Below, piece after piece: positions 1-9,090 of a stretch of DNA of 64,000 bases (positions within the stretch are counted from its first letter, which is position 1; each line of letters begins with the position of its first letter). The notes below the pieces were generated by a model, which worked only from the letters and a program-made list of their open reading frames with translations, was not told the origin of the DNA and did not search any database. The DNA is from Bettongia penicillata ogilbyi (Eukaryota; Chordata; Mammalia; Diprotodontia; Potoroidae), in assembly GCA_023548195.1 (NCBI GenBank), contig JAJHZJ010000061.1, positions 4,050,297-4,114,296 of the forward strand, written 5' to 3'. A program made the position numbers and the translations under genes.

Positions 1-129
1 ATCTCTCTCACTTCTGTTCCATGTCTCATGTCTCAGCCTTGACATGATTGTCTATCACTTTAATGTTTCACTTTCTAGTATTCTAAAATTTCTTGTATGA
101 GAGAGGAGATGACAGCAGGTGCTCAGTCT

Positions 130-141
130 CATGCTATTCTC
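130..141. repeat. Left target-site duplication of ORF1-only LINE copy A
   Basis: The 12 bases catgctattctc match catgcagttctc at 2975-2986 at 10 of 12 positions. These two sites flank the LINE on either side, as expected for an older target-primed insertion whose duplication has diverged. Confidence 0.55.
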
Positions 142-1002
142 TTTTTTTCCTTTCTTTATTTTTTTTTAAATATAAATTTATTTATTTAACTTTTTACATT
201 TATTTTCACAAGATTTTGGGTTCCAAATTTTATCCCCATTTATCCCCTCCCCCCACCCCAATACACTGAGCATTCTAATTTTCCCTATCACCAATCTGTC
301 CTGTCTTCTGTCATCCCTCCCTTCTCTCATCCCCATCTTCTCTTTTGTCCTGTAGGGCCAGATGACTTTCTATTCCCCATTAACTGTATTTCTTATTTCC
401 TAGTAGCAAGAACAATACTCAACAGTTGTTCCTAAAACTTTGAGTTCCAAATTCTCCCCATCCCTCCCTCCCCACCCGTTCCTTTGTGAAGGCAGGCAAT
501 TCAATATAGGCCATATCTGTGTAGTTTTGCAAATGACTTCGATAATAGTCGTGTTGTGTAAGACTAACTCTATTTCCCTCCATCCTATCCTGCCCCCCAT
601 TTTTTCTATTTTGTCTTTTGATCCTGTCCCTCCCCAAGTGTTGACTTCAAATTGCTCCCCCCCATTACCGTCCCTTTCATCATTCCCCCCACCCTGCTTA
701 TCTCCTTCTCCCCCACTTTCCTGTATTGTAAGATAGGTTTTCATCCCAAAATGAGTGTGCATTTTGTTCCTTCCTTTAGTCCAATGTGATGAGGGTAAAC
801 TTCATGATTTTTTTTCTCAGCTCTCCTCTTTTTTCCTCCACTAAAAAGTCTCCTGCTTGCCTCTTGAATGAGATATAATTTACCCCATTCCATTTCTCCC
901 TCTCTCCTCCCCCTACATTTCTCTCTCACCGTTTACCTTAATTTCTTTTAAGATATGATCCCATCCTATTCAATTCACTCTGTGCTCTCTGTCTCTGTAT
1001 GT

Positions 1003-1065
1003 GCGTGCATGTGTGTATGTGTGTGCGTGCATGTGTGTACGTGTGTGTGCGTATGTGTGTGTATG
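1003..1065. repeat. TG-rich microsatellite in copy A 3' region
   Basis: An impure TG/TGCG tract. The equivalent CA/CG tract sits at the same place in copy B (about 14005-14062), so it was present in the source element and was not gained at this locus. Confidence 0.8.
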
Positions 1066-1203
1066 GTCCCACCAACTACCCAGATACTGAAAAATTTTAA
1101 GAGTTACAAATATTGTCTTTCCATGTAGGAATGTACCTTTGGTACGTCCCTTTGGTAAGTCCCTTATGACTTCTCTTTGTGATTTACTTTTTCATGCTTC
1201 TTC

Positions 1204-2304
1204 TCATTCTTGTGTCTGAAAGCCAAAATTTCTTTTCAGCTCTGGTCTTTTCATCAAGAATGCTTGAAAGTCCTCTATTTCATTGAAAGACCATATTTTC
1301 CCCTGAAGTATTATACTCAGTTTTGCTGGGTAGGTGATTCTTGGTTTTAGTCCTATGTGCTTTGACTTCTGGAATATCCTATTCCACACCTTTCGATCCC
1401 TTAATGTAGAAGCTGCTAGATCTTGTGTTATCCTGATTGTATTTCCACAATACTGGAACTGTTTCTTTCTAGCTGCTTGCAACATTTTCTCCTTGACCTG
1501 GGAATTCTGGAATTTGGCCACAATGTTCCTAGGAGTTTCTCTTTTTGGATCTCTTTCAGGTGGTGATCAATGGATTCCTTCAATACTTATTTTGCCCTCT
1601 GTTTCTAGAATATCAGGGCAGTTTTCCTTGACAATTTCATGAAAGATGATGTCTAGGCTCTTTTTTTGATCATGGCTTTCAGGTAGTCCCATAATTTTTA
1701 AATTGTCTTTTCTGGATCTATTTTCCAGGTCAGTTGTTTTTCCAATGAGATATTTCACATTTTCTTCCATTTTTTCATTCTTTTGGTTTTGTTTTATGAT
1801 TTCTTGGTTTCTCAGAAAGTCATTAGCCTCCATCTGTTCCATTCTAATCTTGAGAGAACTATTTTCTTCAGTGAGCTTTTGAACCTCTTTTTCCATTTGG
1901 CTCATTCTGCTTTTGAAAGCATTCTTCTCCTCATTGGCTTTTTGAACCTCTTTTGCCAATTGAGTGAGTCTATTTTTCAAGGTGTTATTTTCTTCAGCAT
2001 TTTTTTGGGTCTCTTTTACCAAGGTATTGACCTGTTTTTCATGCTTTTCTTGCATCTCTCTCATTTCTCTTCCCAGTTTTTCCTCCACCTGTCTAACTTG
2101 ATTTTCAACATCCTTTTTGAACTCTTCCATGGCCTGAGCCCACTGGACATCCACCTTGGATGTCTGGGATACAGAGGCCCCGACCTCCACATCTTTCCCT
2201 GATGGTAAGAATTGTTCCTCGTCATCAGAAATCAAAGGTGGGAACATCTGTCCCCCAAGAAAGTAGCTTTCTATGGTCTTATTTTTCTTCCCTTTTCTGG
2301 GCAT
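1204..2304 (-). pseudogene. LINE ORF1 protein (ORF1p-like), one nonsense mutation
   Basis: ORF1p is the RNA-binding, trimer-forming protein that coats LINE RNA in the cytoplasm. The frame is open from the ATG at 2304 down to 1204, except for one TGA at 1567-1569. The two open parts (245 and 105 residues) lie in the same frame. The first part carries the MPRK basic start, a long heptad coiled coil, and the start of the RNA-recognition domain (ENRSRKDNLKIMGLPES). The second carries AKFQNSQVKEKMLQAARKK and the C-terminal domain motif PRITYPAKLSIILQGKIWSF. The stop replaces a CGA arginine codon present in copy B, which fits CpG decay. Otherwise the length matches copy B to within one codon. Confidence 0.85.
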
Positions 2305-2974
2305 TTTCCCAGCAAGTTACTTGACTTCTGAGATTCCTCTGCACTCCCTCCTAGATCCACCCAGCTAGTGCTTGGGGTGTGAGATTCAAATGCTGCTCCC
2401 CAGCCTCAGGGCTTTCAGTGGCGGTTGGGGCTGCTATTCAACGTGAGCTTAAGTTCTGGTGCTCGGGTAGGGGCAGGGCCACCTCCCAGGCTCAGTTCCC
2501 TCAGGGGGTTTATGGGGAGACCTTTGGTAATGGCCCTGAGCTCCTGTCTGTTCAGGCTGCCGCTGCCTCTGCTGCTCCCTCTGCCGCTGCCTCCCAAGGG
2601 GGTCCAAGTCACGGAGACACCCCACGCCCCTCTCCACCAGCCCAGAAGTCTCTCTCACTGACCTGTAGTGCCTGTGGGTGGAGGGACCCTTCCGGCCGCC
2701 GGAGGTTCCATCCCTGAAGCCTGCTCGGATCTTCTCCTCTTGGGCCACGTGGCCAGGGCAGCGTAGGGGTGGGCTCCACTGTCCGGTGCACGACAGACCC
2801 CTGGGGACATCTTTCCAGGGCTCTCTGGAATGGAAATCTCTTCCACTGTGTTTCTGCACAGGTTCCACTGCTCCAGAATTTGTGGGGAGTTCTTTTTACA
2901 GGAAATTTATGAGCTATGGGTTCGGAGCTAGCATACGTGAGTCTTTCTACTCCACCATCTTGGCTCCTCCCCCC
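2305..2974 (-). promoter_or_regulatory. 5' UTR / presumed internal promoter of copy A
   Basis: A GC-rich block upstream of ORF1, clearly different in composition from the AT-rich surroundings. It begins with GGAGGAGCCAAGATGGTGGAG, which contains a CAAGATGG (YY1-type) site like that at the start of many L1 promoters. LINE 5' UTRs usually carry an internal RNA polymerase II promoter; activity here is inferred. It has only one copy of the unit that is duplicated at 12458-12601 in copy B. Confidence 0.6.
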
Positions 2975-2995
2975 CATGCAGTTCTCAATCTGTGA
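2678..2995 (+). other. Antisense reading frame in copy A 5' UTR (ORF0-like position)
   Basis: This 105-codon frame starts with ATG and runs antisense to the LINE, out through its 5' end into flanking DNA. A frame in the same register begins at the matching place in copy B (12300, minus strand). About 75 of the first 99 residues are identical and there are no gaps; both share QGSLEWKSLPLCFC and PEFVGSSFYRKF. The position resembles the antisense ORF0 of primate L1, but the sequence is unrelated as far as I can see. The sense frame is equally conserved, so coding is unproven. Confidence 0.25.
2975..2986. repeat. Right target-site duplication of copy A
   Basis: catgcagttctc, the partner of the site at 130-141, with two mismatches. 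It abuts the 5' end of the minus-strand LINE. Confidence 0.55.
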
Positions 2996-3114
2996 AGTTT
3001 TGCCCTTTGCCAATTCTACAGTATAACTTATCTGATTCTGTTCCTGGGCTTTATATCATCGCTGGAACAAGTCAGAAAATTGAGTTGATTTTACCTTCCA
3101 CAAGTTACTGATAC

Positions 3115-3721
3115 AAAGAGACATTTCCTAATTGATCAATAATCAAATGTGAACATGGAATTTTCAAAGAAAGAAATTCAAGGCATCAACAGATCCATAA
3201 AAAATGCACCCACGTAACCAATAATTAGAGAAATGCAAATTAAACTTCCTCTGAGGCTCCACTTCAAATACATCAGATTGGCAAAGATGAGCAAAAAATG
3301 TGAAATGTTGAAGGAGTTGGGGGATGGTCACAATTATATGCTGCTGAGGACCTGTGAATTAACCCAATAATACATTTTGCAATTATGCTTCCAAGTCAAT
3401 AAATTGTGTCTGCCCTTTGGCCAGCAGTATCACTTGAATCAATGATGTTATACTCCAAAGAGGTTAACAAAAGAGGAAAAGGAATCATAGGCATGAAAAT
3501 ATTTATAGCAGTGGGATTAGAAAATAACTGGAAAGGAAAGGGGTACTTATCACCTGGAGAATGATTGAATAAATTATGTATATGAATTTAAAGGAATACT
3601 GTCACATAAGAACATCATAAAAAATGATGAAAGGGATGGCTTCAAAGAATCCCAGAAAGACTTGTATGAAGTGACGCAAAATAAAATGAGCAGGATCAAG
3701 AGAAAATGTATGCACCATAAT
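3115..3721 (+). pseudogene. L1 ORF2 C-terminal fragment (left part)
   Basis: This is decayed L1 sequence. It contains the equivalents of the 'AIREMQIK' stretch (attagagaaatgcaaattaa near 3222) and the 'FIAALVVAKNW' stretch (atatttatagcagtgggatt near 3500). It is full of stops and indels. It is interrupted at 3722 by a MAR1-type SINE and resumes at 3976. The 19.3 kb L1 gives the same region in readable form. Confidence 0.7.
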
Positions 3722-3975
3722 GAAGGCATCTAGGTGGCACAGTGGAGAGAGCACTGAGCCTGGAGGAGTCAGGAGGATTCACCTTCCTGAGTTCTTATTA
3801 GCTGTGGGACCTTGGGCAAGTCATTTAACTAACCTTCTTTGTCTCAGTTTCCTCATCTGTAAAATGACCTGAAGAAGGAAATGGCAAATCACTCCACTAT
3901 CTTTCCCAAGAAAACACAAAATAGGGGTATGCCAAAGGCTGGGATGTAACTGAAATTTCAGCAATGAAAACAATG
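3722..3975 (+). mobile_element. MAR1-type tRNA-derived SINE
   Basis: It begins ggcatctaggtggcacagtgg (tRNA-like head) and includes the conserved core (agctgtgggaccttgggcaagtc, cctcatctgtaaaatga). It ends with the MAR1 tail block, ggaaatggcaaatcactcc. It is inserted within the L1 fragment, so it is younger than that L1. Related aatgaa-containing sequence lies on both sides, a possible duplicated target. Confidence 0.8.
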
Positions 3976-4145
3976 AATTGTCACTTTGGAAGACGTTAAA
4001 ACTCTGATCAATGCAATGATAAACCACACACTTAGAGGACTGATAATGAAACATGCTGCCCACCTCCTAACAAGTGATGGACTCAAGATCAAGAATAAAA
4101 TACATTTTGAGACATGCCCAATGTGAGAGGTTTGGTTTTTTTTTC
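3976..4145 (+). pseudogene. L1 3' fragment (right part)
   Basis: This continues the L1 split at 3721. It holds the post-ORF2 stretch (aagtgatggactcaaga) that is matched by the L1 remnant near 44140. No tail or target-site duplication is clear. Confidence 0.55.
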
Positions 4146-4149
4146 CAAT

Positions 4150-4268
4150 TTTGTTGCATGACTGCACATTTGTTATAAGGGTCACACAGGCACTAAGTGT
4201 CTGAGTCTGACCTTAAAAGTCAGTTTAAGTTTGTGTCCAGTGCTGTAGCCACTGAGCCACCTAATCAC
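4150..4268 (-). mobile_element. MAR1/MIR-type SINE fragment
   Basis: Reversed SINE head: gggtcacacaggcactaagtgtctgag, ending with gtgctgtagccactgagccacctaa, the complement of the tRNA-like start. Confidence 0.6.
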
Positions 4269-4424
4269 ATCTTTAGCCAACTTGCTACGTGCTTGTTGAT
4301 GGAAAACAATAACTCAGCAAAATTACCCAATGCAATAATCTTATCTAACAACATATTAAATATTCTGCATTAGGAGTCCCCTTACAAGAGGAATGTATCA
4401 AATTACCATTATTTGTTCTCTAGG

Positions 4425-4520
4425 ACCTTCTTGACCAAATCATTTAATCTCTCATTGCCTCATTTTCCTCATCTGAAAAATGAAGGATTTGCACTGTATT
4501 ACTTCTGAGGTTTCCTCCAA
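4425..4520 (+). mobile_element. MIR/THER1 core-SINE fragment
   Basis: A core-SINE block: gaccaaatcatttaatctctc, then cctcattttcctcatctg followed by aaaatgaagg. Confidence 0.55.
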
Positions 4521-4859
4521 ACTATCCTATGCTTCCCCATTCCCTCCCAGGCAGGAACAATGATGCCCATATAATCTCACAGAGCATGTCCATTTTTACT
4601 TTTCTAATTCATTTATGATATAATATTGAATAGTGCATTGGTATCCCTTCTGCCTTCTAAACTATAAAATCTTTTCTACAGAAAAAATTTCAAGGACGAG
4701 CCTTGTGTCTCCTCAAACATGTAGCTCTGTGCTACATATACAGAAGGTGCTTAATAAGTCTTCTGTGCAGAAGAGAATAAGTAGATGAACCCAGTTAAAG
4801 AGAATGGTTTCTTTTACAGAACAGAACAAAACAGTGAGAAATGTGGTTGGATAAGTAAG

Positions 4860-5260
4860 GAAGAATTAGATCAAGGGTTTAAAATGAAAGGCTGAAGATT
4901 TTGGCTTGATTTTGGAGGGCCCCCTTAGTTTTAGAGCAGGTGAGTGAATAAGAAAAATGATATTTTGAAAAGGTAATAGCATGAAGCTTTGCAAAAAATT
5001 TGTGGGCAGGGAAGATAAGAACCTGGAGTGTGGGGAGCCAGCTAGGAGAATGCTGTAGTAATCCAAGTGTGAGATCATGAAGGCTTGAACTAGGATAGGA
5101 AAAATGGGAATGGAGAGAAAGGGCATAAGTCAATGCTTTGCTAAGGAAGAAGGGATAATATTTGATGGTTGAATGTAGACAAGAAAGGAAAGAGTCAAAG
5201 ATGACTATGATTTCTAGCCTGGGAAACAGAACAAGATGGTGTCAGTGACAAAACTGGACA
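4860..5260 (-). mobile_element. L2 LINE fragment
   Basis: Complement of the L2 reverse-transcriptase and downstream region. The plus strand shows the familiar purine-rich text (gctgtagtaatccaagtgtgagatcatgaaggcttgaac). The frame is decayed throughout. Confidence 0.7.
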
Positions 5261-5434
5261 AATTTAAAGATAAATGTAGGCGATCATAGGCCATAGAGTC
5301 ATCATTAAATGATATTAATGATGATCATTCCTATAAGGCTTAAGAATAAGAAGTCAGGTTTAAGTGTACCATTTTACAGAATAATTTTAGAGAAGTGATT
5401 TAATCCAATTCCACAGTCAAACTGAAACCCAGAT

Positions 5435-5492
5435 ATGACATTTTAGAAAGGATGTTAAGAAGTTTGAGGATATCCAGAGGATAACCAGGATG
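5435..5492 (+). mobile_element. CR1/L3 LINE fragment
   Basis: A short piece reading gacattttagaaaggatgtt, then tatccagaggataaccaggatgg, matching the CR1/L3 segment recognised elsewhere near 59720. Confidence 0.45.
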
Positions 5493-5494
5493 GT

Positions 5495-5575
5495 GAATTA
5501 TCAGTCAATCAGTAAACATTTATTAAGCACCTACTATTTGCTAGACCCTATGCTAAGCATTGAAGAGAGAACCAA
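5495..5575 (-). mobile_element. L2 3' end fragment
   Basis: The plus strand reads cagtaaacatttattaagcacctactatttgc, the complement of the typical L2 3' terminus. Confidence 0.65.
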
Positions 5576-5719
5576 GCTATATGAGGATTAGTGAGAGGAA
5601 GTAATGATTTTTAGTATAGAAAAGAGTAGTTTTGGGAGGATAGTAAAAACTTTTTTAAAGTGTGTGAAGTAGTATCTTTTTTTTTAATTTTGTGTGCTTT
5701 TGCATTGTGTGCTTTGAGC

Positions 5720-6115
5720 ATTTGCTTCTCTGCCTGGTTTCAACTCCATGAAGCAAGATGCCCCTCCCAGTGTAAGCTCATCACTTCTAAATTTACCAAG
5801 ACACTGCTGACTCAAGCCTTGACTCACACCACATTCCTCAGCCTCCTCTCCCTTTTGATTGGAAGTCTGGAGGATAGAGTCTTTGGCATCTGCTCCTCTG
5901 GCTGGTTTCATTTCAACCACATAGAACAAGATGCTCCCACGCTAGGTACCCCTGATGTCTCCCCTCACTTTCCTCCCTCCTTTTGTGTGCTGTTTCCCTC
6001 TTTAGATTATCAATTTCCCAAAGGCAGGAAGTGTCTTTCTTTTTTATTAATCCTATCCCCAGCAATTAGCACAGTGCCCAGAATATAGCAGGCACTCAGT
6101 AAATCTTCATTGGGT
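5720..6115 (+). mobile_element. L2-like 3' region with an imperfect internal duplication
   Basis: The end (gcacagtgcccagaatatagcaggcactcagtaaat) is a typical L2 3' end. Two stretches upstream, about 5725-5790 and 5889-5955, resemble each other (ctctgcctggtttcaact...gcaagatgcccc against ctctggctggtttcattt...acaagatgctccc). The longest frame here (142 codons) has no recognisable domain and overlaps the repeat, so I do not call a gene. Confidence 0.55.
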
Positions 6116-6394
6116 TGGAATTGAGACTGGTGGTCACTATTTGCTCTAAGTGTAATGATCATTCATGGGTCCAATTCCATGGCTGATCGACCTCAAAAGT
6201 TTGACCCAAGCCAGTTAGCCTCTCCTAAGCTATTATTTCCCATCCCTCACCCCAATCCCTAGGATTCCCCACATTGGTTTTGGTCCTAGTACATCCATCT
6301 GATCTTTTTTAGTCCTACTACTGCTGAGAACTCCAGAACTCAAGTAACTACGAGGGGCAGCCTTCCTGGTAAGAGTGATTACACTCATGTATCA

Positions 6395-6690
6395 CCATAG
6401 CTTACTTGTAAGAGAAAGATTAGATATGTTCCAATCTTTATAATAGGTGGAAGTTGCAGAAAGGCTTTGATTTCACATAAAGAAATCTTCATTGAAAAGA
6501 ATTATAGTTATCCCAAAGTGAAACTGGCTGCCTCCAGAGGTAGAGAGTTCCTCCACCCCCTTACTAAGAGTCCTGAATGTCCCCTTCAAAATGCTACTGT
6601 TGAAGATATTCCTGTCCAGTTACAGTTTGGGCTAGATGATTTCAGAGGTCCCCTGTAGCTTTGAGATTTTATGTTTCCATAAATAGAAAA
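6395..6690 (+). mobile_element. CR1/L3 LINE 3' end
   Basis: It reads through aaagattagatatgttccaatc, ggtggaagttgcagaaaggc and gggctagatgatttcagaggtccc to gagattttatgtttcc. This is the usual 3' end of CR1/L3-type LINEs. Confidence 0.65.
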
Positions 6691-7324
6691 TTTTTTAATA
6701 CGAATTAGTATTTGCTTCACTAGACTAAGCTGTTGATGCTTTTGGCAATGCCTTTTTAGAGAAGCTACTAGTTCCATGACTCTAGGAGACGGAACATAAA
6801 GTCAATGTAGCATGTACAAAAAGGTATTTTATTATCATCAACAATCATTTGCAGAAGACCTACAGGGAGCATTAGCTTTGCACCAACTGCCACAAAGGTG
6901 AATGAGAATTTTATGACCCCAATATTCAAGGAATTAAGACAATACTGTATGACCCTCAAGTAAAGTAAAGGGAAAACAATTGTTATGTAATTCTAGATAC
7001 AATAAGCTGAATATTGAAACATTTAAAGGGAATGCAGATATGATGAAATTCATTTTAAAATGATCAATACTGATATGATGAACATGCTGGCAACAATGAA
7101 CAAAATAATGATAAAAGCACACAAAACATACAGAAGATTTTTAATAACTTCTCTGCAGAGAGAAGATTATTAATATAGTTTTCGCAGCAGGCAAGAATAC
7201 ACAAATATTGAGGCCCTTAATGAAAGAGGTTTTGTTCTTTCCTTGGGGGAAAAACAATCACCATGAAGACAAAGTGGAAAGAGAGAGGGCTTTGGGCCAA
7301 TTTTTAAATGATCATTATGTAGCA
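6691..7324. other. Unassigned AT-rich DNA
   Basis: Only frames of about 60 codons occur, on random strands. I see no repeat I can name and no gene. Confidence 0.5.
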
Positions 7325-7515
7325 TGCCATAGATTTAGAACTGAAAAGGATCTCAGATGACAAATCCAACCTCCTCATTTTATGGATGAGAATGTTAAAC
7401 CACAGAAGGGCTAAACAACTTGTCCAGAATCACACAATAAATATCTGAGGCAGGACTGGAAACCTGCTCTTTACACCAAATCTAGTGCCCTATCCACTGT
7501 GACATGCATGCTACC
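7325..7515 (-). mobile_element. MIR-type core-SINE
   Basis: The plus strand reads agaactgaaaaggatctcagatg, cctcattttatggatgagaatg, aacttgtccagaatcacac and tagtgccctatccactgtg. This is the reversed core-SINE order. Confidence 0.65.
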
Positions 7516-8243
7516 CTTTCAAGGGCCAACTAGAGTGGAGTGAGAACTTGTACTTCTGTTCTTACCAAGAAAGAAGTGTAGTCATTATAAATGGCCTAGG
7601 GGCTAAGTGTTCAATAGCCTAGGGGTGGGAAGTGACTTGGGGTAGTCAAATAGCTACTTAAAAGATAAGGACCTTCTCTTAATTCCTTGTATTTTTTTCT
7701 TGGTGATCTTGCACCAAGTGAAGCCATATCTTAGCTTGTTCTTAAAAGTCTGTGTATCCTATTTGCAGCTGAAATATTTGAACATTCATACATCAACTTG
7801 AATTGCCTGCCACCATCTATCTTCCATATGTGTCCAACACTTGAGAGTGATTATACAGAAAGTACTGCTTCATTGCTAGCACACTGTCTGGGTTCCAGGA
7901 CCTTGCCACTCCACATGATCCATGCCTTCTACTTGACACTGAGAAGACTACTCAGGGAGATATTATGATGCCTACTCAGCTTCACATTAGACCAATTTTT
8001 CCACTGTTTCGTATACCAACTTTTTGTTCTGTTTGCAGTCATATTAGCCTTATTATAGATCTTTAAACTTTCCTGGTCAGGCTGAGCCCCTCTCATAACA
8101 TGTGACCCTTTCTTCATCCTGGAGCTTAATATGTTGACTGTAACTCTAGCTTTGGGAGTTAGAGGGACAAAAGTGTCTTTCCATAGTGTAGTGCTCCCTC
8201 TAGTGAGACAGATCTCCTCCCCTTTGTGGGAGGTAGCTGATGA
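7516..8243. other. Unassigned DNA
   Basis: No recognisable repeat. The longest frame (8246-7929, minus, 105 codons) has no known motif and its start lies against the following SINE, so I treat it as chance. Confidence 0.45.
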
Positions 8244-8495
8244 CATGGTGGATGGATAACTGGACTTGGAGTCAGAAAGACTTAGCTAGGTTCAAGTTCC
8301 AACTCAGAAACTGTCCTGCCCAGTTATATGACCCTGGGATGGTCATATAACCTCTCTTAATCTCAGTTTCCCCATCTGTAAAATGAGGGCAATAGTAGCA
8401 CCCATTTCCAAGTATAGTTGTGATGATGAAATCAGACAAATGTTTTGCAAACTTTAAAACTCTAACTAAATATTGGCTATTATTATTATATTCAA
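8244..8495 (+). mobile_element. THER1/MIR core-SINE (first of three)
   Basis: Near full length. Head: gatggataactggacttggagtcag. Core: cagtttccccatctgtaaaatgagg. Tail: gttttgcaaactttaaaactc, ending in TTA repeats. Confidence 0.75.
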
Positions 8496-8514
8496 ATACT
8501 ACATCAGGCAGTTT

Positions 8515-8765
8515 GATGGAATAATGCAAGGAATGTTGAACCTGGAGTCAGGGAGATCTCATTTTCTAACCTGCCTCAGATGCTGGTAAGTCACTTCACC
8601 TTGGTTTGCCTCAGTTTACTCTTCTCTAAAATGGGGATAAAGATAACACCTATCTCATAGGGCTGTGGTGAATATCACAAGAAAACAGAATGTATAAAGT
8701 GCTTTGGAAACCTTATCGTCTTATATAAATATCAGCTCATTCTTAGTCCTCATGAGTTATTGTGA
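8515..8765 (+). mobile_element. THER1/MIR core-SINE (second of three)
   Basis: Head: tgttgaacctggagtcagggag. Core: cctcagtttactcttctctaaaatgggg. Tail: gggctgtggtgaatatcac and gtgctttggaaaccttatc. Confidence 0.75.
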
Positions 8766-8869
8766 TTGAAAAAAAAATCCAAAGTCTGATGGTTAACTAT
8801 TTAACAATGAGCTTTAAACGCAACTGTGATGATCTGTGGGTTTTAGACAATTGAGATGGAAAATGACAT

Positions 8870-9085
8870 TGTAATTAGACTGTTGAATTGAAAATAAAGA
8901 AAAGTCAGGGTTCAAGTCCCACCTGTGACACTTATTAGCTATGTAAACATGTGGGTGACTGACTTCATCTCATTAAGTTTGGTCTCCTCATCTGTAAAAT
9001 GGAGATTATAATATCTGTTATGTCTACTTCCCCCAGGCTGTTACAAAGCTAGAATGAGATAAACTATGAAAGATGTATTGCAAAC
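8870..9085 (+). mobile_element. THER1/MIR core-SINE (third of three)
   Basis: It contains gggttcaagtcccacctgtgacacttattagc, cctcatctgtaaaatggag and a caggctgttacaaagct tail. The start is decayed. Confidence 0.7.
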
Positions 9086-9090
9086 TTCAA

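Larger units (their letters stand above)
142..2974 (-). mobile_element. ORF1-only LINE (half-L1/HAL1-like), copy A
   Basis: This is a nearly complete minus-strand element. Its 5' end is at the C-run near 2974 (reading GGGGGAGGAGCCAAGATGG on the minus strand). Next come a GC-rich 5' UTR of about 670 bases, an L1-type ORF1 (2304-1204), and a purine-rich 3' region of about 1 kb. The A-rich end lies at about 142-190. The same order and the same ORF2-less structure occur in copy B at 12005-14900, so loss of ORF2 is a family trait and not a local deletion. A diverged 12-bp duplication flanks it. It is older than copy B, since its ORF1 is broken and its duplication has mutated. Half-L1 elements are known in mammals; which named family this is would need a database search. 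Confidence 0.85.

Noticed and set aside
1783..2202. 139-codon F/L-rich plus frame antisense to copy A ORF1 (and 129 codons antisense to copy B ORF1 at 13286-12897)
   Set aside because: It is the exact complement of the coiled-coil coding region. Lysine and glutamate codons read backwards as phenylalanine, leucine and serine, so it is a shadow frame.
5660..6088. 142-codon plus frame
   Set aside because: It overlaps an L2-like 3' region, has no recognisable domain, and includes the repeat's own conserved tail.
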